From assembly GCF_008360935.1 (NCBI RefSeq), contig NZ_SRXO01000022.1, positions 43,595 through 107,594 of the forward strand: a stretch of DNA of 64,000 nucleotides. The letters are read 5' to 3'. This DNA comes from Siccirubricoccus phaeus (GTDB lineage Bacteria; Pseudomonadota; Alphaproteobacteria; Acetobacterales; Acetobacteraceae). Both the position numbers and the translations under genes were made by a program. The notes below the pieces were generated by a model. That model was not told the origin of the DNA. It worked only from the letters and a program-made list of their open reading frames with translations, and made no database searches. This document shows positions 1 to 8,711 of this stretch, piece after piece; positions within the stretch are counted from its first letter, which is position 1; each line of letters starts with the position of its first letter.

Positions 1-1458
1 GAGCTGGTTGCGCAGGCCGCGCAGCGCGAGGCGGGAGCCGGAAGGCTCCTCCCCCGGCTCGATCGGCGCGGCGCGCAGCACGGCGGAAATCGGCTCCCGC
101 TGCTGCAGCACGAGGCGGACGAGCATGAGGGAGATGACGAGGAGGGTGAGGTTGAGGATGGCGTCATAGGCCGACCAGGGCAGGCCGAAGAACAGCCCCG
201 CCTCCGCCAGCGCGTAGCCGCCGACGCCGACCAGCATCAGCCGCCGGATCCACCGCAGCGCGGCGACCGCCAGCGCATCCGAGCACGGGATGAGCCGGAG
301 ATGGTTGGAGGCCGGGGAGAAGAGCATGCAGGCGAGCGCGAAGGCGCCGCGCGCCAGGATGTAGACATGCGCCAGCAGCAGCCCGACCAGCTTGGTGGTG
401 GGCAGCGGGTTCACCAGGCCGAACAGCCCGTAGACCGCCATGGCGAAGGCGGCGATCGGCAGCAGGTCCAGGATCAGCCGGCCGATCAGCAGCGGCAGGC
501 GGCGGAGGAAGCGCCAGCGGGCGTCGATGGCCGGCGCCAGCGCATCCAGCCGCGCCCGGGGGCGGGCGACGGCGCGGTTGACCGCCGCTTCCGCCACCAG
601 GCCGAGGCCGAGCAGCAGGACGAGCTTCCAGGCGGCGTCCAGCAGCCTTCGCTGGGTCACCGGGTCCTGCGCCAGGGCGCCGATGGCGGCGAGCAGGCTG
701 GGCAGGTCCGCCACCGTCCGCGCTGCCCGCAGCAGCGAATCCGAGAGGCCGGAGAGCCGGGTGGAGAGGGCGAGGAGAAGCTGGGCCCCGATGGTGTTCG
801 GGGCCATGATCGAATCCTCGGCCGGCGGCGTGGCCGCGGGGGCCGGCGTCGCCGGAGCGGGTGTGGGTGCGGGAGCCGCGGGGGCGGCCGCAGGCGCCGG
901 CGCGGCCGCGCCCTGGGGGGCGGCGCCGCGGGCGGGCGCGCCGCCAGGGGCGCCGCCGGCAGGGGCCCCAGGAGCGGTGCCGGCAGCGGCGCTTTGGGGC
1001 GGCGCGGCCTCGGCCTCCGCCGCCGGGGCGGCGGGGCGGCCAGGGGCCGCGGGCGCGGCCGCCTGAGGGCCACCCTGAGGGGCAGCCTGAGGGGCAGCCG
1101 GCTGGGCGCCGGGCCGGGCAGCTCCCGGCGCCGGCGCCTGAACGCCGCCGCCCGGCGGCACCGCTTCCGCCTCCGCCCCTTCGCCAACCGCCGTGCCGCC
1201 GCGCGTCACCGGGGTCGGGGCCGGCGCCGGTGCCGCCGTGCCCTCCCCCACCGCCCCGGCCTGGGCGCGGCTGGCCGCCGCCAGGGCTTCCAGGGTGCGG
1301 AGGAATTCCGCCCGCCTCCCTTCGTCCTCCAGCAGCGAGGTCAGGCGGTCGATATCCTCGGCCGTCAGGGTACCGGCCGGCCGGGCCGGCTGCGCCGCGG
1401 CCGGCAGCGCCCCGCAGAGCAGCGGCAGCAGGGTGAGGAGAAGGCGAAGCAGGGTCAT
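1..1458 (-). CDS. MscS-family mechanosensitive channel, N-terminal part (cut by window edge)
   Basis: 486 residues are visible and the frame is open to base 1, so the C-terminal end lies outside the window. The ATG at 1458 is followed by a signal-peptide-like stretch (residues 1-23, ending around AAAQ). A Pro/Ala-rich linker runs from about residue 70 to 215. At least five hydrophobic segments follow, at roughly 272-292, 321-345, 354-378, 406-424 and 434-451. Large MscS relatives of alphaproteobacteria have this plan, with a periplasmic leader and extra helices before the pore helix and beta domain; those conserved parts should lie beyond the edge. Role if correct: release of solutes on osmotic downshock at the inner membrane. 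The gene diverges from the AI-2E transporter gene across 174 bp. The pore domain is not visible, so the family call is inference. Confidence 0.7.
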   Translation of the reverse strand, partial: MTLLRLLLTLLPLLCGALPAAAQPARPAGTLTAEDIDRLTSLLEDEGRRAEFLRTLEALAAASRAQAGAVGEGTAAPAPAPTPVTRGGTAVGEGAEAEAVPPGGGVQAPAPGAARPGAQPAAPQAAPQGGPQAAAPAAPGRPAAPAAEAEAAPPQSAAAGTAPGAPAGGAPGGAPARGAAPQGAAAPAPAAAPAAPAPTPAPATPAPAATPPAEDSIMAPNTIGAQLLLALSTRLSGLSDSLLRAARTVADLPSLLAAIGALAQDPVTQRRLLDAAWKLVLLLGLGLVAEAAVNRAVARPRARLDALAPAIDARWRFLRRLPLLIGRLILDLLPIAAFAMAVYGLFGLVNPLPTTKLVGLLLAHVYILARGAFALACMLFSPASNHLRLIPCSDALAVAALRWIRRLMLVGVGGYALAEAGLFFGLPWSAYDAILNLTLLVISLMLVRLVLQQREPISAVLRAAPIEPGEEPSGSRLALRGLRNQL

Positions 1459-1632
1459 GGCCGCGGCAGCAACCCGATCGGCCCGTCCCGGTCAAGTCTC
1501 GGCTGGGTTCCAGCAACTTCCTGTGATCCGGCCGGCCCTCCCGCCCGCCGCCCCTGCCGGCACGAACCGCGGCATGCCGGCGGCGTTCCGAACCGGCGGC
1601 CGATCCCCGGCCGGGAGGCCGCCCGCCCCGCC

Positions 1633-3462
1633 ATGCCAGACCCCGCCCGCCCGCCACGCCGCGCCCTTACCGCCGGCCCCGCGGGGCCGACGCTGCCGCT
1701 GCTGCAGGGCGTCATCCTCACCGTCGCGGTGCTGTATTTCGCGCGGGAGCTGCTGATCCCCCTCGCCCTCGCGGTGCTGCTGGCCTTCGTGCTGGCGCCG
1801 CTGGTCCGGGCGCTGCGGCGCGTAGCGGTGCCGCGCATCGCCGCCGTCGTCCTGGTGGTGCTGGCCACCGTCGCGCTCCTCACCGGCCTCGCCACGCTGA
1901 TCGGCGGCCAGGCGAGCAGCCTGGCGGAGAACCTGCCCCGCTACCAGGCGACGGTCGGGGAGAAGCTGGCCGGCCTCGGCGGCTGGGTCGGCAAGCTGCA
2001 GGCGCTGCTGGCGGAGCTCGGCCGCCACGCCGCGCCGCCCGCCCCGCTCTCCGGCCGCGGGGCGGAGCGGCCCATCCCGGTGGAGCTGCACAGCCCCGAC
2101 CCCACCCCCTTCGACATGCTGCAGCGCCTGGCGGAGCCGCTGCTCGGCCCGCTGGCGACCGCCGGCATCGTCGTCATCCTGCTGATCTTCATCCTGCTCT
2201 ACCGGGAGGATCTGCGGGACCGGCTGATCCGCCTGGCCGGGGCGCGGGACCTGCACCGCGCCATGGCGGCGATGGACGACGCGGCCTGGCGCCTCTCCCG
2301 CTTCTTCCTGGCCCAGACCGGGCTGAATGCCGGCTTCGGCGTCGCTATGGGCCTGGCGCTCTGGGGCATCGGCATCCCCAACCCGCTGCTCTGGGGCGTG
2401 GTGGCGGCGGCGATGCGCTTCATCCCCTTCATCGGCACCTTCATTGCCGTGGCCGGGCCGCTGGCGCTGGCGCTGGCGGTGGATCCGGGCTGGGGGATGC
2501 TCATCACCGTCGCCATCCTCTTCGGGGTGGGCGAGGCCATGATGGGCCAGGTGTTCGAGCCGCTGGTCTTCGGCCATTCCACCGGCCTTTCCCCCATCGC
2601 CGTCATCGCCGCGGCCAGTTTCTGGACCTGGCTCTGGGGGCCGGTGGGGCTGCTGCTCTCCGTGCCGCTGACCGTCTGCCTGGTGGTGCTGGGGCGGCAT
2701 GTGGAAAGGCTGCAATTCCTCGAGGTGATGCTGGGCGACGATCCGCCTCTCGACCCGGAGGAGACCTTCTACCAGCGGGCCCTGGCCGGCGATGCGGATG
2801 CGCTGGCGGAGCAGGCGGAGCGCTGCCTGCGAGAGCGGCCGCTGGCCGCCTATCTGGACGAGGTGGCGCTGCCCGCCCTGGTGCTGGCGCAGGAGGATGC
2901 GGCGCATGGCGCCCTGGCGCCGGACCGCCGGGCGGCGCTGGACCGCAGCCTCGGCCTGCTGGCGGAGGATCTGGCGGAGGAGGAGGACGAGGCGGATGCG
3001 CCGCCCCTGCCGGAGGCCTGGCAGGCGCCGGGGGCGGTGCTCTGCCTGCCCGGGCGCGGCCCCTTCGATGCCGAGGCGGCGATGCTGCTGGCCCTGGTGC
3101 TGACGCGGCGCGGCTTCGGCGTGCGGCTGGGCGGGGAGGCGGCGGAGGGTGCGCCGCCGCGCCTGGTCTGCCTCTGCCTGATGGAGGGTGGGGGCAGCGC
3201 GGCGGCGGCGCGCTACCTGCTGCGCCGGGCGCGGCGGCGGCTGCCGGGGGTGCCCTACCTGGTGCTGGCCTGGTCGCGGGAGGGGGAGGGCGCGCTGGCC
3301 GCGGCGCTGCGGGCGGAAAGCGGGCCGCCGCCGCTGCTGGCGCATCGGCTGGGGGCGGTGCTGGCGCAGGTGGTGGGGCTGGCCGGGCTGGCGCCCGCGG
3401 CGGGGGCGGTATCCCACGCCCCGGCGGAGGAACCGCCCGGGCTGGCGCCGGCGCCGGCGTGA
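1633..3462 (+). CDS. AI-2E family transporter (PerM-like) with long C-terminal extension
   Basis: 609 aa. Residues 20-365 carry the PerM/AI-2E transporter core: two close hydrophobic helices near 22-57, then a soluble stretch, then a helix-rich block including the conserved region around GIPNPLLWGVVAAAMRFIPF. Family members are putative exporters of autoinducer-2 or other small molecules, or ion antiporters; the substrate cannot be read from sequence. The usual core is 350-400 aa. Here about 240 residues follow, first acidic and helical, then a Rossmann-like piece beginning LCLPGRGPFDAEAAMLLALV. ATG 1633 is chosen because the protein becomes transporter-like directly after it; the frame is open further upstream but reads as low-complexity sequence. 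A G/C-block repeat follows the gene. Confidence 0.85.
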   Translation: MPDPARPPRRALTAGPAGPTLPLLQGVILTVAVLYFARELLIPLALAVLLAFVLAPLVRALRRVAVPRIAAVVLVVLATVALLTGLATLIGGQASSLAENLPRYQATVGEKLAGLGGWVGKLQALLAELGRHAAPPAPLSGRGAERPIPVELHSPDPTPFDMLQRLAEPLLGPLATAGIVVILLIFILLYREDLRDRLIRLAGARDLHRAMAAMDDAAWRLSRFFLAQTGLNAGFGVAMGLALWGIGIPNPLLWGVVAAAMRFIPFIGTFIAVAGPLALALAVDPGWGMLITVAILFGVGEAMMGQVFEPLVFGHSTGLSPIAVIAAASFWTWLWGPVGLLLSVPLTVCLVVLGRHVERLQFLEVMLGDDPPLDPEETFYQRALAGDADALAEQAERCLRERPLAAYLDEVALPALVLAQEDAAHGALAPDRRAALDRSLGLLAEDLAEEEDEADAPPLPEAWQAPGAVLCLPGRGPFDAEAAMLLALVLTRRGFGVRLGGEAAEGAPPRLVCLCLMEGGGSAAAARYLLRRARRRLPGVPYLVLAWSREGEGALAAALRAESGPPPLLAHRLGAVLAQVVGLAGLAPAAGAVSHAPAEEPPGLAPAPA

Positions 3463-3817
3463 ACGGGCCGCGCCCCAGGGCACTGGCTTCGGAAGGCGCA
3501 AAATCGCCGGGGAAGATTGGGGGCTCCGCCCCCAAACCCCCGCCGGGGAGGGGACCCCTCCCCGGACCCCGGTGTGAGTCTTCGACCCGTGGGTTGCATT
3601 CGCCAACCTGTGCCTAGGCTTTGATCGTTGCGGGACCAGACGCGGGCGAGAGCGCCAGCTTGCCCGGTGCCGCTCCCCCCGAAGGGCGACGAGCCGCCAA
3701 GTCTTTCGCGTGAAAGCCGGCCTGCCCTTCGGCAGGCGCGGAAAATCCGACAAGACAAAGACCGGCATCGCCCCCACTTCTCGGCCGGGAGCGGTTCGCG
3801 GCAAGCGGAGGGTGCAA
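3463..3817. repeat. G/C-block intergenic repeat (family R1) after the AI-2E gene
   Basis: No gene is seen in this gap. From about 3515 to 3615 it holds the R1 motif: a short GGGGGCTCCGCCCCC hairpin, a run of C and G blocks ending GGACCCCGGTGTGAGTC, then a CCCGTGGGTTG stretch. The same arrangement recurs after several other genes in this window. The last 100 bases before the flavoenzyme ATG are less repetitive and presumably hold its promoter. Confidence 0.7.
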
Positions 3818-5293
3818 ATGCGGGAATTCGATGCCATCATCATCGGCAGTGGCCAGGCGGGACCCTCGCTGGCGGTGCGCCTGGCGCAGACCGGCCGCCG
3901 CGTGGCGCTGGTGGAGCGGGAGGCGCTGGGCGGCACCTGCGTGAACACCGGCTGCACCCCCACCAAGACCATGGTGGCCAGCGCCGCCGCCGCGCAGATC
4001 GCCCGCCGCGCCGCGGAATACGGCGTGGTGCTGCCAGGGGGCGGCGATCCAGGCGGGGTGCGGGTGGATTTCGCCCGGGTGATGGCGCGGAAGGACGCGG
4101 TGGTGGCGGAATCCCGCCAGGGCCTCACCGCCTGGCTGCAGGGCACCGGGGGCCTCGAGGTCATCATGGGCCATGCCCGCTTCACCGCCCCGCATACGGT
4201 GGAGGTGGCAGGGGAGAAACTCGCCGCCCCCTGGATCATGCTGAATGTCGGCGGCCGGCCGGCCCTGCCGCCGGTGCCGGGGCTGGAGGGCGTGCCCGTC
4301 CTCACCAGCACCAGCATCCAGGCGCTGCGGACGCTGCCGGCGCATCTGCTGGTGCTGGGCGGCAGCTATATCGGCCTGGAATTCGCCCAGATGTTCCGCC
4401 GCTTCGGCTCGCGCGTCACGGTGCTGGAGGCCGCGCCGCATCTGCTGCCGCGGGAGGATGCCGACATCTCCGCCGCGATCGCCGACTTCCTCCGCGCCGA
4501 GGGGGTGGAGATCCTGACCGGCGCCACCGGCCTCGCCGCGGCGCCGGCGCCGGAGGGCGTGCGGCTGAGCCATGCCGGCGGCGAGCATCTCGGCAGCCAC
4601 CTGCTGGTGGCGACCGGCCGGCGGCCCAATACCGACGAGCTGGGGCTGGACGCCGCCGGCGTGGCGCTGGATGCCCGCGGCTATGTCGTCGTGGATGACG
4701 GGCTGGCGACCAATGTCCCCGGCATCTGGGCGCTGGGCGATTGCAACGGCCGCGGCGCCTTCACCCACACCGCCTGGGACGATTACGAGATCCTCGCCGC
4801 CAACCTGCTGGACGGAGCGAAGCGCAGCCTGAAGGACCGGGTGATGGCCTATGCCCTGTTCACCGACCCGCCGCTCGGCCGCGTCGGGCTGACGGAGGCG
4901 GCGGCGCGGGCGGAAGGGCACCGCGTGCGCGTCGGCCTGCGGCCGATGCGCCGGGTGGCGCGGGCGCGGGAGAAGGGCGAGACGGCCGGGCTGATGAAGA
5001 TCGTGGTCGATGCCGCGAGCGACGCCATCCTCGGCGCCGCCATATTGGGCCCGGGCGGGGACGAGGCGATCCATACGGTGGTGGCGCTGATGAAGGCCCG
5101 CGCCCCGGCGACGCTGCTGCGGGAGATGATGCCGATCCACCCGACGGTGGCGGAGCTGCTGCCCACCCTGGTGACGGAATTGGGCCCGGCGGACGCGCCG
5201 GACCCGGTGGACGAGGCGGTGGATGAAAGCTTCCCGGCGAGCGACCCGCCTTCGCATACGCCGGAATCGCGGATCGGGCGGCCGGGGCGGTAG
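3818..5293 (+). CDS. mercuric-reductase-like FAD/NAD(P) disulfide oxidoreductase
   Basis: 491 aa class-I flavin disulfide reductase. An FAD-binding GxGxxG lies at residues 10-15 (IIIGSGQAGPS). The redox motif GGTCVNTGCTPTK places the active-site cysteines at C41 and C46. A second Rossmann motif near 178-190 (LVLGGSYIGLEF) binds NAD(P)H. A C-terminal dimerisation domain starts around residue 347. MerA hallmarks (an N-terminal HMA domain and a C-terminal Cys pair) are absent, so mercury reduction is unlikely; many such proteins are annotated only as mercuric-reductase-like. ATG 3818 follows a GGAGGG Shine-Dalgarno at about 7 nt. The last 30 residues form an odd tail, DEAVDESFPASDPPSHTPES, after the dimerisation domain. 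No mer genes are adjacent. Confidence 0.85.
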   Translation: MREFDAIIIGSGQAGPSLAVRLAQTGRRVALVEREALGGTCVNTGCTPTKTMVASAAAAQIARRAAEYGVVLPGGGDPGGVRVDFARVMARKDAVVAESRQGLTAWLQGTGGLEVIMGHARFTAPHTVEVAGEKLAAPWIMLNVGGRPALPPVPGLEGVPVLTSTSIQALRTLPAHLLVLGGSYIGLEFAQMFRRFGSRVTVLEAAPHLLPREDADISAAIADFLRAEGVEILTGATGLAAAPAPEGVRLSHAGGEHLGSHLLVATGRRPNTDELGLDAAGVALDARGYVVVDDGLATNVPGIWALGDCNGRGAFTHTAWDDYEILAANLLDGAKRSLKDRVMAYALFTDPPLGRVGLTEAAARAEGHRVRVGLRPMRRVARAREKGETAGLMKIVVDAASDAILGAAILGPGGDEAIHTVVALMKARAPATLLREMMPIHPTVAELLPTLVTELGPADAPDPVDEAVDESFPASDPPSHTPESRIGRPGR

Positions 5294-5481
5294 GGGGCTC
5301 CGCCCCCGGACCCCGGCAGGGGCGCTGCCGAGGCCAGGACCTGGCCCCGGACCCCGGTGCGAGTTCTGCACCGGACGGTTCAACCTGCCGACTCATGGCG
5401 GGGTCCGGGGGGAAGCTCTTCCCCCCGGCGGAGGTGCAGGAGGCAGCGCCTCCTGCCGGGGTCCAGGGGCGGAGCCCCTGG
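5294..5481. repeat. G/C-block intergenic repeat (R1) between convergent genes
   Basis: Fills the whole gap between the flavoenzyme and the DHA2 exporter, which converge here. It contains GGGGGCTCCGCCCCC straight after the stop codon, several CCGGACCCCGG blocks, the motif GGTTCAACCTGCCGACTCAT, and GGAGGCAGCGCCTCC. These paired G/C blocks can fold into successive hairpins from either strand, so the element may serve as a two-way transcript end. That role is inference. Confidence 0.7.
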
Positions 5482-7152
5482 CTACAACCGCTGCAACGGC
5501 ACCCGCACCGCCAGGTAGCTTCCCAGCGCCAGCAGCGCGGCGGCGCCCAGGAAGGCCGCGCGGAAGCCCCAGCCCAGCGCCTCCCGCAGCGCCGTCCGCG
5601 CCCCGGGGTCCAGCGTCTCCAGCAGCCCCGGGCCTTCCCGCACCAGCCGGGTGAACAGCGCCGCCAGCGCGCCATCCGTCAGCGCCAGGGTCCCGAACAG
5701 CAGCGTCCCCAGCAGCGCCGTCGCGATGGCCGCGCCGAAGGTGCGGAAGAATTGCACGGAAGCCGCGGCCGCCCCCAGCCGGTGGTTGCCCCCGGCCATC
5801 TGCACCGTGATCTGCGTCACCGGGTAGGAACAGCCGATCCCCGCCGAGGCCAGGCCGAACAGCGCCGCCAGCCCCCAATCCCCCAGCACCGGCGCCAGTG
5901 CCGCGATCAGCCCCAGCACCGCCGCCGCCACGCCCAGCCCACCGAAGGCGAAGGGCATGCCGATCCCCGTCCTTGTCATCAGCCAGCCGGCGGAAAGCCC
6001 CCCCGCCGCCCCGCCGGCGGAAAGCGGCAGCAGCAGCGCCCCCACCTCGGTCGGCGGCAGGCCGCGCACGCTTTGCAGATAGACAGGCAGGAAGGTCAGC
6101 AGCGCCACCAGCGCGCCATGGGCGCAGGCCGTCAGCGTATTGGCGCGCCACACCGTGGCATCGGCCAGCAGCGGCAGGTGCAGCAGGGCGTCGGGCGCCT
6201 TGCCCTCCCACCGCAGCAGGGCGGCGAGGGCCACCGCGGCGCCCGCCAGCAGCAGCAGGGCGAAGGGCAGCGCCCCCCAATTCGCCTTCTGCACCTGGCC
6301 CAGCGCCAGCAGCCCCGGCGCGACGAAGGCGGCGAAGAGCAGCACCCCCGGCCAGTCGAAGCGGAAGCCGCCGCCATGATGCCCCGGCCGGCGAGGGATG
6401 CGCCGGGCCAGCGGCACCGTCGCCGCCATCACCGGCAGCAGCGCCCAGAACACCGAACGCCAGCCGAGATGCTGCGTCAGCCACCCGCCGGCGATCGGGC
6501 CGAGGCAGGAGGCGGTGGTGAAGGCGGCGACGATATAGGCCTGGAACCGCCCCCTTTCCCTGGGGGGCACCGCTTCCCCGATCAGCGCCATGGCCATGGT
6601 GGCGAGGCCGCCGCCGCCGAAGCCATGCACCAGCCGCCCCACCACCAGCACGCCGAAGGAGGGCGCCACGGCGCAGAGCGTGGATCCCGCCGCATTCACC
6701 GCCAGCGCCGCCAGCAGCAGGGGCTGCCGGCCGAACACGTCGCCCAGCCGGCCGAAGACCGGCGCCGCCACGGTGGCGGCGATGAGATAGGCGACGACGA
6801 CCCAGGAGAGGCTTTCCACCGCGCCGAGATCGGCAGCGATGGCCGGCAGCGCCGTCGCCACGATGGTCTGGTCGATGGCCGAGAGGATGATGGCCGGCGC
6901 CACCCCGGGGAAGCTGCGGAAGAAGGCGGTGCGCAGTTCTGCCGGTGAAAATTGGAGCGGCTGGTTTGGACCTTCGCGGCCCGGGCCGCTGCGGTCATCG
7001 GGCGAAGCGGAAGTGGAGTGCGGCTGGTTCGGACCTTCGCGGCCCGGGCCGCTGCGGTCATCGGGCGAAGCGGAAGTGGAGTGCGGCCGATTCAGACCTC
7101 CGCGGCTTGCGCCGCTGCGGTCATCGGGCGCCGGGGGGATGGGGGCGTTCAC
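5482..7152 (-). CDS. DHA2-type MFS drug exporter with triplicated N-terminal peptide
   Basis: 556 aa. From about residue 70 the protein is a 14-helix MFS antiporter of the EmrB/QacA type: TM1 carries the motif-D1-like AIDQTIVATALPAIA and the first loop carries GRLGDVFGRQPLL (motif A). Family members expel hydrophobic drugs or dyes using the proton gradient. Residues 1-65 are unusual: a 21-residue peptide (DDRSGPGREGPNQPHSTSAS plus P) occurs almost three times, encoded by a 63-bp tandem repeat. ATG 7152 lies 3 bp after the accA stop, which suggests co-transcription. No other ATG exists before TM1, so either the repeat is translated or a rare start codon is used. Confidence 0.88.
   Translation of the reverse strand: MNAPIPPAPDDRSGASRGGLNRPHSTSASPDDRSGPGREGPNQPHSTSASPDDRSGPGREGPNQPLQFSPAELRTAFFRSFPGVAPAIILSAIDQTIVATALPAIAADLGAVESLSWVVVAYLIAATVAAPVFGRLGDVFGRQPLLLAALAVNAAGSTLCAVAPSFGVLVVGRLVHGFGGGGLATMAMALIGEAVPPRERGRFQAYIVAAFTTASCLGPIAGGWLTQHLGWRSVFWALLPVMAATVPLARRIPRRPGHHGGGFRFDWPGVLLFAAFVAPGLLALGQVQKANWGALPFALLLLAGAAVALAALLRWEGKAPDALLHLPLLADATVWRANTLTACAHGALVALLTFLPVYLQSVRGLPPTEVGALLLPLSAGGAAGGLSAGWLMTRTGIGMPFAFGGLGVAAAVLGLIAALAPVLGDWGLAALFGLASAGIGCSYPVTQITVQMAGGNHRLGAAAASVQFFRTFGAAIATALLGTLLFGTLALTDGALAALFTRLVREGPGLLETLDPGARTALREALGWGFRAAFLGAAALLALGSYLAVRVPLQRL
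6958..7135. repeat. 63-bp tandem repeat, nearly three units, inside the exporter 5' end
   Basis: Units start at 6958, 7021 and 7084, each opening CGGCTGGTTCGGACC or a near copy and containing GCGGTCATCGGGCG. The period of 63 is a multiple of three, so the reading frame is kept. A related single unit (CGGCCGATTCAGACCTTCGG) lies in the gap at about 22460, which suggests the coding repeat arose from an intergenic element. Confidence 0.85.
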
Positions 7153-7155
7153 CGG

Positions 7156-8112
7156 CTAGATCACGCTGTTCCGGCCCATCTCCAGGAATTTCTCCCGCCG
7201 CCGGGCGCGCAGCGTGGCGCCGTCCAGCGCCAGCAGCGGCTCCAGGCAGTCCCACACCCGGTTGCCGACGGCCGCCAGCGCTGTCTCCGGGTCGCGGTGG
7301 GCGCCGCCCAGCGGCTCCGGCACCACCGCATCCACCAGGTTGAGGCGGCGGAGATCCTCGGCGGTCAGCTTCAGCGCCTCGGCCGCGGTCGGCGCCTGGG
7401 CGGCGTCGCGCCAGAGGATGGAGGCACAGCCCTCGGGCGAGATGACGGAATAGATGCTGTGCTCCAGCATCAGCACCCGGTCCGCCGCGGCCAGCGCGAT
7501 GGCGCCGCCGGAGCCGCCCTCGCCGATGATGGTCGCGACGAAGGGCACCGGCGCTTCCAGGCAGGCCTCGATGGAGCGCGCGATGGCTTCCGCCTGGCCG
7601 CGCGCCTCGGCCTCGATGCCCGGGAAGGCGCCGGCGGTGTCCACGAAGCTCAGGATGGGCAGGCCGAAGCGGCCGGCCAGCTCGATGATCCGCCGCGCCT
7701 TGCGGTAGCCTTCGGGCTTCGCCATGCCGAAATTGTGCAGGACGCGGGTTTCCGTGTCGCTGCCCTTCTCCGTCCCCAGCACGGCGACGGCGCGGCCGCG
7801 GAACCGCCCGAGGCCGCCCACCACCGCCGCGTCGTCGGCGAAGGCGCGGTCGCCGGCGAGCGGGGTCCACTCCTCGATATGGGCGCGGATGTAGTCCAGG
7901 CATTTCGGCCGGTCCGGATGGCGGGCGACCAGGGTCTTCTGCCAGGGGGTGAGCCTGGCATAGGTGGATTTCAGCAGGGCCTGCGCCTTGTCGCGCAGCT
8001 TCGCCACCTCCTCCGCCACGTCGATGCCGCCGGCATCGGTGGTGCGGCGCAGCTCCTCGATCTTGCCTTCCAGCTCGGCGATAGGTTTTTCGAAATCGAG
8101 GAAGTGGCGCAT
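7156..8112 (-). CDS. accA: acetyl-CoA carboxylase carboxyltransferase subunit alpha
   Basis: 318 aa, the full usual length. With AccD it forms the carboxyltransferase that moves CO2 from biotin-BCCP to acetyl-CoA, the first committed step of fatty-acid synthesis in the cytoplasm. Signature stretches are present: FLDFEKPIAELEGKIEEL at the N-terminus, GRFGLPILSFVDTAGAFPG, and the oxyanion/acyl-CoA region GEGGSGGAIALAAADRVLM followed by YSVISPEGCASILW. AccD is not nearby. The DHA2 exporter gene begins 3 bp downstream of the stop. Confidence 0.98.
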   Translation of the reverse strand: MRHFLDFEKPIAELEGKIEELRRTTDAGGIDVAEEVAKLRDKAQALLKSTYARLTPWQKTLVARHPDRPKCLDYIRAHIEEWTPLAGDRAFADDAAVVGGLGRFRGRAVAVLGTEKGSDTETRVLHNFGMAKPEGYRKARRIIELAGRFGLPILSFVDTAGAFPGIEAEARGQAEAIARSIEACLEAPVPFVATIIGEGGSGGAIALAAADRVLMLEHSIYSVISPEGCASILWRDAAQAPTAAEALKLTAEDLRRLNLVDAVVPEPLGGAHRDPETALAAVGNRVWDCLEPLLALDGATLRARRREKFLEMGRNSVI

Positions 8113-8495
8113 CGATCATCCCTGGCGCCCCGCCGCAGGCCCGTCCCGCACGCGGCAAGGCACTGACACCAAAGGCGAATGGCCGGGGACCGCGGGCCGG
8201 AGGCGATCCGGCCGGGACCCGGTTGGAGGCCGGGGTTAGCGGAAAAGGCGAGGCGGCGGAAGCGCGGCCGGGCGGGGGGCGGGCTGGCCGGCCGGCCACG
8301 GCTTAGCGATTCGTACATAAAAGCGAGAAACACAACCACTGATTGCTAGATGGTCAACGCCCCCTGGCGCGAGGCTGGGCCATGCGCCCCACCGCCCTGC
8401 CTATCCTCCGCCGCCCGCCGCAGCGCCGCCGCCCCGGCTTCTGGGTGCGACTGGCCTTAACCGCGGATTCAGATCTCCGCGCCACAGTGCTGCGC
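8113..8495. other. gap upstream of accA; probable promoter region
   Basis: No gene seen. A locally A/T-richer patch at about 8305-8345 (CGTACATAAAAGCGAGAAAC on the plus strand) stands out in very GC-rich DNA and may hold the accA promoter, read on the minus strand. No clear -35/-10 pair can be assigned. Confidence 0.35.
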
Positions 8496-8711
8496 ATGAT
8501 CGCAACCAATTCCCTGGCGGCCTTCACTCCGGGCGTCTCCGGCGCAGGGCCGGTGACGGGCCCCGGCCCGGTGGAGCAGGTGCGGGGCGTGACGCCCAGC
8601 GCCGCTATCGGCGGCACCGCCAGCCAGCCGCAGCAGCGCACGCTGGAAGCCGTGCCGCCACCGCCCGGCAAGCCGATGCCCCGGGGCTCCCTGCTCGATC
8701 TGCGGGTCTGA
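8496..8711 (+). CDS. small hypothetical protein, Pro/Gly-rich
   Basis: 71 aa from ATG 8496, beginning MIATNSLAAFTPGVSGAGP and ending in MPRGSLLDLRV. It has no membrane segment, signal peptide or recognisable domain, and looks unstructured with many Pro, Gly and Ala. The frame is open upstream to 8343 but that part reads as arginine/proline noise. Codon use is G/C-rich at third positions, in keeping with a real gene. Function unknown; it could be a chance open frame. Confidence 0.5.
   Translation: MIATNSLAAFTPGVSGAGPVTGPGPVEQVRGVTPSAAIGGTASQPQQRTLEAVPPPPGKPMPRGSLLDLRV

Noticed and set aside
301..1632. Upstream extension of the AI-2E transporter frame
   Set aside because: Runs antisense through the MscS-like gene and reads as Arg/Gly/Gln-rich noise; transporter similarity begins only after ATG 1633.
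6958..7135. CRISPR-like array of 63-bp units
   Set aside because: Only about three direct units without spacers, in frame with a coding sequence.
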